Below, piece by piece: positions 49,959 to 58,007 of a DNA stretch of 59,513 nucleotides. Source of the DNA: an uncultured Alkaliphilus sp. (GTDB taxonomy: Bacteria > Bacillota > Clostridia > Peptostreptococcales > Natronincolaceae); assembly GCA_938074565.1 (NCBI GenBank), contig CALJEQ010000040.1:1-59513 (forward strand). The letters are read 5' to 3'. The notes beneath the pieces are model-generated. The model saw only the letters and a list, made by a program, of their open reading frames with translations, did no database searches and was not told the DNA's origin. The position numbers were made by a program, and so were the translations under genes. Each line of letters starts with the position of its first letter. Positions within the stretch are counted from its first letter, which is position 1.

Positions 49959-50017
49959 AAAACCTCCTTTTTACAAAGAATTAGTATTAATTCTAAGTTG
50001 GAAAGGAGGTTTTTTTG
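49959..50017. terminator. Bidirectional terminator
   Basis: AAACCTCCTTT / AAAGGAGGTTT arms with a T-run of seven on the plus strand and an A-rich left flank, between the LamG gene (plus) and the Fe-S protein gene (minus). Confidence 0.75.
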
Positions 50018-50059
50018 TTTCTTGTTTTTCTCTATTTCATTAAAATATACTAATTTATA

Positions 50060-50713
50060 CTAATGGGCATCTATAAACCTCTGTAGTTCGCTATGCCATT
50101 CATCAGGTTCAAAAGTACCAATGCTGGTTTCCTTACCAAATAAAAGATCAATAATATGACGGGGCTTTTTATTGCCTATATGCATTGACTTAATACAAGA
50201 AACACAATAAACCACCACATCTTCACAGGGCATTTCCTCTGCCCTTTTTTTCATCTGCTGTTTTACCTCCTCTACAGGTAAAACCCCATAAAAACTATCA
50301 CCACAGCAGATTGCTTTATTGCGGGTATTTTTAGGTTCAATAACTTTTATATTCATTTTTTCTAATAGCCCTCTAATTGATGTGTATACCCTTTCTTCGG
50401 TGCGGGTTGGACAAGCATCATGTAAAGTCATTTCCAATCCCTTATAATCTGGAAAAGGAAAACTTTTACTTTCAACTAAAATTTCCCATAGTGATATGGT
50501 GGTTATTCCCTCATAAATACTTCTGAATCTTCTATCACATCCCGAACAGGTGTTAATAATTTGTGTATCTATTTCAAGATTTGGTTCGTGTTGGCAACAT
50601 ATAAGATGTTCTTCTATTTCACCTAGCTCTTTATTTAAAAAGTTTAACATTTCTTCCGCCAACTGTGGCTTGTAAATCATTAACGCACAACCTGGTGAAT
50701 AAACCCGTCTCAT
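50060..50713 (-). CDS. CCG-domain Fe-S binding protein (heterodisulfide-reductase subunit B-like)
   Basis: 217 residues with the duplicated Cys-rich layout of CCG-domain proteins: GCAL near 9, ICCQHE near 38, CSGC near 57, then DACPTR near 98, ICCGDSF near 135 and CVSC near 168. Such domains bind an unusual 4Fe-4S cluster in HdrB, lactate/glycolate oxidase subunits and similar electron-transfer enzymes. It is shorter than HdrB (about 290) and stands alone, so its redox partner is unknown. AGGAGGT precedes the ATG. Confidence 0.83.
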   Translation of the reverse strand: MRRVYSPGCALMIYKPQLAEEMLNFLNKELGEIEEHLICCQHEPNLEIDTQIINTCSGCDRRFRSIYEGITTISLWEILVESKSFPFPDYKGLEMTLHDACPTRTEERVYTSIRGLLEKMNIKVIEPKNTRNKAICCGDSFYGVLPVEEVKQQMKKRAEEMPCEDVVVYCVSCIKSMHIGNKKPRHIIDLLFGKETSIGTFEPDEWHSELQRFIDAH

Positions 50714-50808
50714 AGATAACCTCCTATTTATTCTTCATACTTTAAGCTTTTTGAAAAAACATTTGCCATTTCTTTTAATAACTTATAAAAACCTTGAATT
50801 TATAATAT

Positions 50809-50985
50809 TTAAGATTTTGCACTTTTTAATTTTTTGTATTTATTGTTTGATAATAGACCTACTATAGTAAAACAAATTGATATACCTGTTAACATACCCA
50901 ATAAAAAATCTGGTGTAGAGGTAAAACGGTTTAAAAGTATTGATACCCCCCCTGCAACCATTCCTATTTTAAGTTCTTTTCTCAT
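50809..50985 (-). CDS. Small membrane protein (58 residues)
   Basis: A short gene with a GAGGAG site seven bases before its ATG. The product has one or two hydrophobic segments (GMVAGGVSILLN, and LLGMLTGISICFTIVGLLS) and a basic tail (NNKYKKLKSAKS). No family is recognised. It lies between the Fe-S protein gene (downstream) and the ABC transporter operon (upstream) on the same strand. Confidence 0.6.
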   Translation of the reverse strand: MRKELKIGMVAGGVSILLNRFTSTPDFLLGMLTGISICFTIVGLLSNNKYKKLKSAKS

Positions 50986-51129
50986 AGTCTTACACTCCTC
51001 ATAATAAAATAATAAATCTTAATAAATATAATATATATTTTTAAATATTCAACAAAAAACAGTTATACCCTTCAAACTACTCTAAATTTCAACGAAAATA
51101 TCCTAACTTATATAAACCTATAAAACACA

Positions 51130-51154
51130 AAACCCACTTTTTATTTCAGTGGGT
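51130..51154 (-). terminator. Terminator of the GntR/ABC operon
   Basis: ACCCACT / AGTGGGT arms, nine-base loop, TTTTG tail on the minus strand, 42 bases after the permease stop codon. Confidence 0.65.
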
Positions 51155-51195
51155 AATTATTTTAATATTTTTAGTTTTTAATAAGTCAATTTATA

Positions 51196-51900
51196 CTAAT
51201 CCTTTATGGGTGCTTTATATATTAGAAGATATATTAATCCGCTAATACCAACAGTTGCAACTATAAAACTTAGAACAGCCATATAAGGATTTAATACCCC
51301 CGACACCCCAAAGGCTGATAATAAAAATCTACTTATGCTCCTTATTAATTCTCCGTCTGTAAAGCGATTTAAATAACTAATAAACATTATTAAAAATACT
51401 GGAGCTATAGAAATCATTATCTTCATATATTTGTTTGACCTATAATAAAACATATTGATAGTCCATCCTATTACTGCAAAAAGAGTTAATATTGTAAATG
51501 ACCAAAGTAATTTATCTAAAAATCTGTTTTGTAAATATATTTGATGAAATATACTTTCATAAGGTGTAAGGGAGTTTAGTACAGTCCCCAATAAGTAATC
51601 TATCGAAGCCATAATTCCACATAATGTCACCAGTGATATAATATTACCCATAAAAAATTTCTTTCTGGATATATTATTTGCCTGCATAAATTTAAAACTA
51701 CTTTTAAAACTGTTCAGGCCTATTACAAAAACCATTATAGCTGAACCTCCACCACCATTAAAATTTATGGTAGTACCGTTAATTTGATTAAGCATAAAGG
51801 GTATTACTAATAACAATGCTATTACAACTGAATAATATACTAAAACTGATTTTTTAAAATCCATTAATTGATACTTTGCTACTTTTAAACTAGTATTCAT
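51196..51900 (-). CDS. ABC transporter permease-like membrane protein
   Basis: 234 residues with about six transmembrane segments, starting after a short cytoplasmic stretch (MNTSLKVAKYQLMDFKKS). It is last in the GntR-ATPase-permease operon, 11 bases after the ATPase gene, and has its own AGGAGGG site. Such YtrA-regulated transporters respond to cell-envelope stress or antimicrobial compounds in other Firmicutes; that role is inferred from context only. Confidence 0.82.
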   Translation of the reverse strand: MNTSLKVAKYQLMDFKKSVLVYYSVVIALLLVIPFMLNQINGTTINFNGGGGSAIMVFVIGLNSFKSSFKFMQANNISRKKFFMGNIISLVTLCGIMASIDYLLGTVLNSLTPYESIFHQIYLQNRFLDKLLWSFTILTLFAVIGWTINMFYYRSNKYMKIMISIAPVFLIMFISYLNRFTDGELIRSISRFLLSAFGVSGVLNPYMAVLSFIVATVGISGLIYLLIYKAPIKD

Positions 51901-51911
51901 ATAAATCCCTC

Positions 51912-52766
51912 CTATGAGTTAGTTAAACTTATAAATAATTTTTGTAATTCTGCTTTAGTAAATTCTAAGTTAAGTTCTTTTGCTAATATCTCATCTCTCG
52001 TCTCTTCAATAACTGTCACCGTCTTAAATTTCCCCATTGTTTCTACACCAATGTAGTTCTTACCTTTTATATATTCATCTACATTTTTTTCTTCACCTGC
52101 TACACCATAGGCAGAAGCCAATATTTCTTCAACAGGTTTTTTCATTATAATTTTTCCTTCTTTAATAATTATAACGTCTTCTAAAATATCAGCAATTTCT
52201 TCTATTAAGTGGGTGGAAATAATTATTGTTTTAGGTTCTTCTATATAGTTTGCTAAAATTTCCTTATAAAGCATATCCCTATGAAATGCATCAAGACCTA
52301 ATACTGGTTCATCTAAAAAAATAATTTTAGCATTTGAAGCAAGGGCTGTTATTGCTTTAAATATAGATTTATAACCTGTGGATAGTTCTTTAATTTTCTT
52401 GCTCGTTTTCAATTCAAATTTATTGGCTAATGTATTTGCATATTCTATATCAAATGACGGATAAAACTCTTTAGTCCATTTGAATGCTTCCTTTACTTTT
52501 AAACCTTCGGGATATAGATTTCTTTCAACCATATAGAAAACATTACTTAAAACTTTATCATTTTCTGTTACAAGTTCTCCATTTATTTTTACATTTCCAC
52601 TGGTGGGGAATGTTTTATTAGTTATTAAGTCCAATAATGTTGTTTTACCCGCTCCATTCCTGCCTAATAACCCATAAATTTTATTTGGCTCTATTTCTAT
52701 ATTTACATTATCTAATGCCTTTGTTTCTCTATAATTTTTAGTTAGGTTTTTTATTTCAATTAGCAT
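51912..52766 (-). CDS. ABC transporter ATP-binding protein
   Basis: 284 residues. Walker A GRNGAGKTT near 35-43, signature-like LSTGYKSIFKA near 132 (degenerate: LSTGY instead of LSGGQ), Walker B IIFLDEPVLGLD near 155, His switch STHLIEE near 190. The last 70 residues form the C-terminal extension common in antibiotic-type exporters. LSTGY variants are typical of the GntR-linked YtrB-like group. The start overlaps the end of the GntR gene by seven bases, so translation is coupled. Confidence 0.93.
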   Translation of the reverse strand: MLIEIKNLTKNYRETKALDNVNIEIEPNKIYGLLGRNGAGKTTLLDLITNKTFPTSGNVKINGELVTENDKVLSNVFYMVERNLYPEGLKVKEAFKWTKEFYPSFDIEYANTLANKFELKTSKKIKELSTGYKSIFKAITALASNAKIIFLDEPVLGLDAFHRDMLYKEILANYIEEPKTIIISTHLIEEIADILEDVIIIKEGKIIMKKPVEEILASAYGVAGEEKNVDEYIKGKNYIGVETMGKFKTVTVIEETRDEILAKELNLEFTKAELQKLFISLTNS

Positions 52767-53131
52767 TTTCCCTTACTCCCTTCTATCATTTTAATTATCT
52801 CACTTTTAGATATATCTAACTTGGAAGCTTCCTCTAATAATGTAACTATATATCCTTCAAAAAAAGCTTCCTTACGTTTAGTAAGGATTTTTTCTTTTGC
52901 TCCAGTACAAACAAACATACCCACACCCCTTTTTTTATAAAGAATACCTTCATCCACCAGTAGGTTTATTCCCTTCCCTGCTGTTGCTGGATTAATTTTA
53001 AATCTTACTGAAATTTCTGTAGTAGAAGCCACTTGGCTTTCTTCTTCAAATATTCCCTTTAAAATATCATCTTCTATCGCCTCTGCCAGTTGCAAATAAA
53101 TAGGTTTTTCACTGTTAAAGTTTAGTATCAA
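52760..53131 (-). CDS. GntR-family regulator (YtrA subfamily)
   Basis: 123 residues, starting with TTG behind GGAAGGGGG. An N-terminal winged helix-turn-helix of GntR type (PIYLQLAEAIEDDILKG..., then TTEISVRFKINPATAGKGINLLVDEGILY) is followed by a short C-terminal dimerisation helix pair of about 40 residues, the layout of the YtrA subfamily that represses its own ABC-transporter operon. A 24-base palindrome just upstream of the gene is the likely operator. Confidence 0.92.
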   Translation of the reverse strand: MILNFNSEKPIYLQLAEAIEDDILKGIFEEESQVASTTEISVRFKINPATAGKGINLLVDEGILYKKRGVGMFVCTGAKEKILTKRKEAFFEGYIVTLLEEASKLDISKSEIIKMIEGSKGKC

Positions 53132-53158
53132 TGGATGTACCCCCTTCCTTATTTGGTT

Positions 53159-53182
53159 AGTTAGTTACTTATGTAATTAACT
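53159..53182. promoter_or_regulatory. Palindromic operator of the GntR/ABC operon
   Basis: AGTTAGTTAC-TTAT-GTAATTAACT: ten-base arms with nine matching positions and a four-base spacer, 28 bases upstream of the GntR start codon. Position and symmetry fit autorepression by the GntR protein. A further TAGTTAGTT-like copy overlaps the left edge. Confidence 0.7.
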
Positions 53183-53304
53183 ATATATCTAACTAAGTTT
53201 TATGTCAATAGGATATTGTGAAAAATTAATAAAATATAATCCTTTAAAATATAAATTAATTGTTCTTGTCTATGTAAACACCCTAGATTTATTTTATATT
53301 AAAT

Positions 53305-53335
53305 GAAAAAAATCCACTGCTTTTGCAATGGATTT
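53305..53335 (-). terminator. Terminator of the DUF401 gene
   Basis: AAATCCATTGC / GCAGTGGATTT arms (one mismatch), AAAA loop, T-run on the minus strand, about 50 bases after the stop codon at 53384. Confidence 0.8.
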
Positions 53336-53383
53336 AGATTATAGATAAAGTATAAAATTATACAAACTGAACTGAATAAAACA

Positions 53384-54634
53384 CTAAAAAATATTTACTA
53401 CATATATAACCAGCATAGAAAGAAATGTTAGTGGTATTAAATACATATAGTTTCTATAAAGCTTTTTTAATCCCACCCCGAAGTATTCCAACGTTAAAAC
53501 TTGGCATAAATGCAATGGTGAGATATAGTAAAATAAAAATGAAGTGATAAATATAAACATAGCATAAAGTAACTTTATTTCATAACTAGGAGCTAAGGGT
53601 AATATGATGGGATATAATATTGCTATACCTGGTTGTGGTGATGCCAGCGATAAACAGATCACCCCACTGGCTATAAATATTAATAACTCTACAGGCATAC
53701 CCCTATCTAAGAGACTACCAACAAAAACGTAAATTTCCTCCATATCCGTTACGATATTTCTAAAAAACATAATACCAACAATTGCAACAACTAAAGAAAT
53801 TTTAATTCCCTTATATATGGTTTTTAGGGTATTCTCTCCAGTATTATATTTGGTATCTATCCTCTTATCATATATATTAATAATAATGCTAATTAAAATA
53901 CCTAGTAATAATGATACATAAAATGGTAACGATAAAACCAATGCCCCCAATAAACTTACTAAAATAGGTAAAGCATATAATAAAAACTGAAATATTGCCT
54001 TTAAATACTGTCTTTTACCTACTTTTTTAATTTCAGGATCTTTATAATTTCTAACAAAGAATATATAACCTAATGCATACATAACTAAACTGATAGGTAG
54101 CTGAATTCTAATTAGATCCCAAGCAGCAAATTCACCTAATTCTATTGCTAGAATCATGGCAGGTGTTAATGGGAAAACAAGGTAAAGCCCATGTCGGAAA
54201 AGTAAGTTTATGGTGGCTTTTTCATCTTTAGTAACAGATAACCTATCACCTAACCTTCCCACCACAGGGCAAGACATTAAAGCTCCACCATAAACAATTA
54301 ATGTCCCCATTATAGATGGCGCAAGTAATATGGTAAGCTTAGCACTTCTTAATATAGTTTCTAAAGCTGTTATCATTCTATCTAAAATTAGATATTTATC
54401 CATTAAGTGTGCTAAAACTGATATTAGCCCTACTGTTAAAGCCAACGTAATAGTGGAATGACTTGTAATGGTTTCATATAAAACTTTTATAATATACTGT
54501 ATACTTCTTCCATTTAACAATGCCAATAGGGTGGCGGCTACTAACATGGAATACCCCATGTTTACCTTTTTATTAACTAAATACAAAATAACTGCCAGTG
54601 AAAGTCCTAATGAAAATATTAGCAAGTACATCAT
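53384..54634 (-). CDS. DUF401-family membrane protein
   Basis: 416 residues with about ten hydrophobic segments and an opening of the DUF401 type (short first helix, then KKVNMGYSMLVAATLLALL). A conserved-looking loop with GGALMSCPVVGRLGDRL near 120 and an LLFRHGLYLVFPLTPA stretch near 145 fit this family, which is related to anion transporters of the GntP/ArsB type. Substrate unknown. Two adjacent ATGs (54634, 54631) follow an AAAAGGA site. Monocistronic. Confidence 0.82.
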   Translation of the reverse strand: MMYLLIFSLGLSLAVILYLVNKKVNMGYSMLVAATLLALLNGRSIQYIIKVLYETITSHSTITLALTVGLISVLAHLMDKYLILDRMITALETILRSAKLTILLAPSIMGTLIVYGGALMSCPVVGRLGDRLSVTKDEKATINLLFRHGLYLVFPLTPAMILAIELGEFAAWDLIRIQLPISLVMYALGYIFFVRNYKDPEIKKVGKRQYLKAIFQFLLYALPILVSLLGALVLSLPFYVSLLLGILISIIINIYDKRIDTKYNTGENTLKTIYKGIKISLVVAIVGIMFFRNIVTDMEEIYVFVGSLLDRGMPVELLIFIASGVICLSLASPQPGIAILYPIILPLAPSYEIKLLYAMFIFITSFLFYYISPLHLCQVLTLEYFGVGLKKLYRNYMYLIPLTFLSMLVIYVVNIF

Positions 54635-54729
54635 TCCTTTTTATAATTTGTATTTACTATATATTTATATCATATTGAAGTGATAATTTAAATACTTTAT
54701 ATTTAACTTATTATAGAAAACACATTCTA

Positions 54730-55638
54730 CTATTTATCAAAATGCTTTACCCAAGGATAATAACCACAAGCCTTTTTAAAACCAATGCTTAAATAAATGG
54801 GTAATGCTGATTCAACGTATGCTACTGTAGCTCCTAACTCACCACATCTTCTAATTCCTTCCATCACTGCTGCCTTTCCTAGACCCATTCTGCGATAATC
54901 TGGGTCTGTTGCCACTGGCTCTACAAAGGCAATCTTATTAGTAGCATCATACCACATACCACAAAAAGCCGCAAAGTTACCATCTGGCGCTTCTACAACT
55001 ATGGTTATGTCCTTTCTAAAGTTTGGAGCAGATTGCATTAACTTTATTCCCTCTATTTCTTCTTCGGGTGGTTCTCCCTCATGTTCAAAACCTCTCCATA
55101 AAACTCTACTTATTTTATCTAAGTTATTATCTTCAGCTAGACTTTTTAGTTTAAAACCTTCTGGTAATTTTATTTCTGGAAATGGTTTTGGTATTATTAA
55201 CTGTGTTATAGTACAATACTCTAAATCACCGTCATTTTTTTCATAACCCTTTTCTTTTGCGATTTCCTCCATTTCATGATCAAAGTCTTTTATATACAAT
55301 GCTATATATTTTTTATCTGGATTAAGTGAATCACCTAATAAGTGTTTTTCTCCATATGCTATCATTTCTCTTTTTAAATGGCTGTATTGGGGGTTAATAG
55401 AATAATAAGTGTTACCTAAGTAGTGTTCATAATTTACTATTCCTACAATTTTCCCATCATCTTCCCATATACCAATTTTATTAAGATTTTCTTCATCTAA
55501 AATAGGATGATAATTCATATATTCCCATCTTGGCTGTAACCAATTTAAATATTTACCTCCTGGTTGATAAGTTTCCACTAAAAAATCACTTACTAATTTA
55601 AAGTCTGACTTGCTATATGATCGTACTTTTATTGTCAT
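54730..55638 (-). CDS. GNAT-family N-acetyltransferase
   Basis: 302 residues from the ATG at 55638, chosen because AGGAGGT lies eight bases upstream; the frame is open further upstream but has no site there. The first half is a degenerate GNAT-like domain; the second is a clear GNAT domain with PVATDPDYRRMGLGKAAV (acetyl-CoA pyrophosphate loop R-x-x-G-x-G/A, near 247-264) and LGATVAYVES followed by a YLSIGFKK strand. Substrate unknown. A hairpin with T-run lies between a possible promoter and the gene. Confidence 0.88.
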   Translation of the reverse strand: MTIKVRSYSKSDFKLVSDFLVETYQPGGKYLNWLQPRWEYMNYHPILDEENLNKIGIWEDDGKIVGIVNYEHYLGNTYYSINPQYSHLKREMIAYGEKHLLGDSLNPDKKYIALYIKDFDHEMEEIAKEKGYEKNDGDLEYCTITQLIIPKPFPEIKLPEGFKLKSLAEDNNLDKISRVLWRGFEHEGEPPEEEIEGIKLMQSAPNFRKDITIVVEAPDGNFAAFCGMWYDATNKIAFVEPVATDPDYRRMGLGKAAVMEGIRRCGELGATVAYVESALPIYLSIGFKKACGYYPWVKHFDK

Positions 55639-55723
55639 AGTAATACCTCCTATTTTTAAATAATCTGTTATTTCTCTTAGTCTATTTATTAGGCTTTTTG
55701 CTGATGACAATAGATTAGTCCCA

Positions 55724-55762
55724 ATAAAAAAAACTGTAAAAAGGCATAAGCCTCTACAGTTT
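55724..55762 (-). terminator. Terminator-like hairpin in the leader of the GNAT gene
   Basis: AAACTGTA / TACAGTTT arms with an inner GGC-GCC stem and a T-run of eight on the minus strand. It lies 86 bases upstream of the acetyltransferase start on the same strand and 340 bases past the preceding gene, so it could be an attenuator rather than a simple gene end. Confidence 0.55.
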
Positions 55763-55879
55763 CAATTCCATATAATATCAATCATTTAATAAGCATATTA
55801 ATTAGACAAAACACATTTGCCTAAACAATCTATATTATTGGGGTTTTAACTATAATGACTCTTACACCTGCTCTATACA

Positions 55880-55926
55880 AAAAAGAACACAAAAAGACCT
55901 AATTAACTAGGTGTTGGCTTCTTTTT
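55880..55926. terminator. Bidirectional terminator-like hairpin
   Basis: AAAAGAA / TTCTTTT outer arms with an ACCTA-TAGGT inner stem; T-runs flank both sides. Probably terminates the CPBP protease gene on the minus strand. Confidence 0.55.
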
Positions 55927-56097
55927 TATTAACTTTCTATAGAAAATTAATTAGCAAGTAGTAATAATCATTTTTTAACCCCCTTTGTATTTATATAGTA
56001 ATTATAGTTCATTATGGTAATGTTTACAAGTTTTTTATTAATAGGCTTATTTATTGGGTCTGTGTAAGAAAAACATTAAAAACCACATTTCTTCCAT

Positions 56098-56817
56098 TTA
56101 TAGAATAAAAGATAAAATTACCGTAATGCCTACCATTAAAACATTTGTAAAACTGTGCATAATCATGGGGTAAAAAACACTATTAGTTTTCTCATAACAG
56201 TCACCATAAAATATTCCTAGTATAATTGCATAGATGACTTGAAATAGACTATATCTTATTTGGAAGGGTGAAAATGAAAAACCTACATGGGCTAATCCAA
56301 ATATTATTGCTGCTACAAGATTTGCAATACTCAATTTCCCTTTAAAAATCTTACCTTTAATTACAAGTGCCAGCATAGTAATAGCAAATCCTCTAAAAAT
56401 CAGTTCTTCTGATGGACCTGATAATAATAGCTGGAAGCCCATTTGACCAATGATATTAGTGTATGTTAGAGGATATGTAAATGGTTGAAAGGAATTTGTC
56501 AAAACTGCTGTTATAAAAGCTCCAGCTGTATAGATACTAAAGAATTTAAAAAATAATAAGAGATATTTTTTTCCTACTTCTTTATTACCCCATCCAAAGC
56601 CAAATTCAATGGGCTTAATTCTATTTATACCAAAAATTAAGATGACAAAAAATAGAGCCTGAAGGATATGATGTACTGATACCCATGCATATGATCCATC
56701 TGGATCAATTGCTTGATAATTAAAGGTACTAGCCATCATGCCTGCTAATCTAGGTACACCTAACAATAAAATAGTTAAAGATAGAGCCCATAGTATACTT
56801 TTAAATACCTTTATCAT
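56098..56817 (-). CDS. CPBP-family intramembrane metalloprotease
   Basis: 239 residues with about seven transmembrane segments. The family motifs are present: SEELIFRGF (the EExxxR motif, near 138-146), LAHVGF (near 175) and MHSFTNV (near 225). These Abi/CAAX-like proteins are membrane proteases, often linked to bacteriocin immunity or prenyl-protein processing. TAGGAGGT precedes the ATG at 56817. No bacteriocin precursor was recognised next to it. Confidence 0.92.
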   Translation of the reverse strand: MIKVFKSILWALSLTILLLGVPRLAGMMASTFNYQAIDPDGSYAWVSVHHILQALFFVILIFGINRIKPIEFGFGWGNKEVGKKYLLLFFKFFSIYTAGAFITAVLTNSFQPFTYPLTYTNIIGQMGFQLLLSGPSEELIFRGFAITMLALVIKGKIFKGKLSIANLVAAIIFGLAHVGFSFSPFQIRYSLFQVIYAIILGIFYGDCYEKTNSVFYPMIMHSFTNVLMVGITVILSFIL

Positions 56818-56916
56818 CTTACCTCCTATTTAACACAATTATTTTAATTTAAATATTCTATAATTTTTAAATTATACCTTTATTTTTTTGATTTTCTACT
56901 GGCCTTCTCCACAATG

Positions 56917-57135
56917 TCAAAGAATGTCTTCGTCACTTTCGTATTCTAGAATATCTCCAGGCTGACAGCCCAAGGCTTTACAAATTGCCTCCAAAGTTGA
57001 AAATCTGATAGCTTTTGCCTTTCCATTTTTCAATATTGAAAGATTCGCCATTGTTATTCCAACCTTCTCTGTAAGTTCTGTTACACTCATTTTTCTTTTA
57101 GCCAGCATTACATCGATATTGATTATAATTGCCAT
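56917..57135 (-). CDS. XRE-family helix-turn-helix regulator (YozG-like)
   Basis: 72 residues from the ATG at 57135, chosen because GAGGTGA lies six bases upstream; a GTG at 57144 overlaps that site. Almost the whole protein is a Cro/CI-type helix-turn-helix (MLAKRKMSVTELTEKVGITMANLSILKNGKAKAI in part; final CQPGDILEYES). It lies 10 bases after the DUF2975 gene, the usual partner of such regulators in Firmicutes. Confidence 0.92.
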   Translation of the reverse strand: MAIIINIDVMLAKRKMSVTELTEKVGITMANLSILKNGKAKAIRFSTLEAICKALGCQPGDILEYESDEDIL

Positions 57136-57145
57136 GTTATTCACC

Positions 57146-57619
57146 TCATATCGTTAAATCATTATCTGATTTTATATCTATGGCATTTTTTAATAACTTT
57201 TGAAGAACAGCAGCGAATACTGCGATTACCATTGAAGCAAAGATAGGGAACGTTCCGAATATTATGAGGCCTGGGGCATCGTCTTTCTCTGCTACAAGAA
57301 AAACGAATGGCATCATTGCCACATACAAGCTGCTAATTGTGACTGCACAGTATTTTATATGCTTTAAGGCCTTTACAGATAGTTCCGAGAAAGCAATGTT
57401 TTTGTCAATATAGTTTAAAAGTCTAAAAGCCTTATACAATGCAATGTAAAACGGTATCGCTGATATATATATACCTATTACGATGGGATATAGTATATTA
57501 GCGTAAGCTGGATTTACTGGATTATTAGCTAACCAAGGTAACCCCAATATACACAGAGCAAGAATCGGAATTCCAATAAGAATAACAACGAACTTTAAAA
57601 AAAGTGTTTCTCGTTTCAT
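57146..57619 (-). CDS. DUF2975-family membrane protein
   Basis: 157 residues with four predicted transmembrane segments and short loops, closing in a polar tail (DIKSDNDLTI). Layout, length and the following XRE gene match the DUF2975-regulator pairs of Firmicutes; their function is not established. GAGGTG precedes the ATG at 57619. Confidence 0.82.
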   Translation of the reverse strand: MKRETLFLKFVVILIGIPILALCILGLPWLANNPVNPAYANILYPIVIGIYISAIPFYIALYKAFRLLNYIDKNIAFSELSVKALKHIKYCAVTISSLYVAMMPFVFLVAEKDDAPGLIIFGTFPIFASMVIAVFAAVLQKLLKNAIDIKSDNDLTI

Positions 57620-58007
57620 AAAAGCACCTCACTTATTTATTGTTAAATACATTTTAACATTAGTTTTATTGTTTTACAATAAATTATTATTTATTTTTAA
57701 TATATTTTTATTGATTCAAAAATGTCAAAGGGACGTTTCGTTCACAAAAGACAACCAAAACATCCCTTTGACTTCTACTTAAATAACATATGCAAAATAT
57801 GTAAATTATGATACAATCAAACGATAAGAGGGTAATCGTTACTATTATATTAAAGAAAATGCTTTATAATTTATTCCTTTTATTATATTATATATGAAAT
57901 AACATCGTTAATTTTAATTATAAAGGCAGAAACTTAAATATCTCAATTTGCTATATCTAGATAGTAATCATAACTTTGCTTAAGTTTATAACGAGAGGTG
58001 AATATAT
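57620..58007. other. Divergent intergenic region
   Basis: 388 AT-rich bases between the DUF2975 gene (minus) and the BtrH-like gene (plus). It holds a long hairpin (57724-57772), a small palindrome AACGAT / ATCGTT (57820-57840) that could be an operator, and no credible gene. Confidence 0.6.
57724..57772. repeat. Long hairpin element, possibly a dispersed repeat
   Basis: GTCAAAGGGACGTTT / AAACATCCCTTTGAC arms of 15 bases with one wobble position, and partial pairing continuing inward. It has no T-run and lies upstream of both flanking genes, so it is not an ordinary terminator. It resembles GGGACGTTC-type hairpin repeats I recall from Clostridia genomes. Confidence 0.55.

Larger units (their letters stand above)
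55639..56097. other. Intergenic region with two hairpins
   Basis: 459 bases without a credible gene. It contains the terminator-like hairpins at 55724-55762 and 55880-55926 and otherwise AT-rich sequence that should hold the acetyltransferase promoter on the minus strand. Confidence 0.6.
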
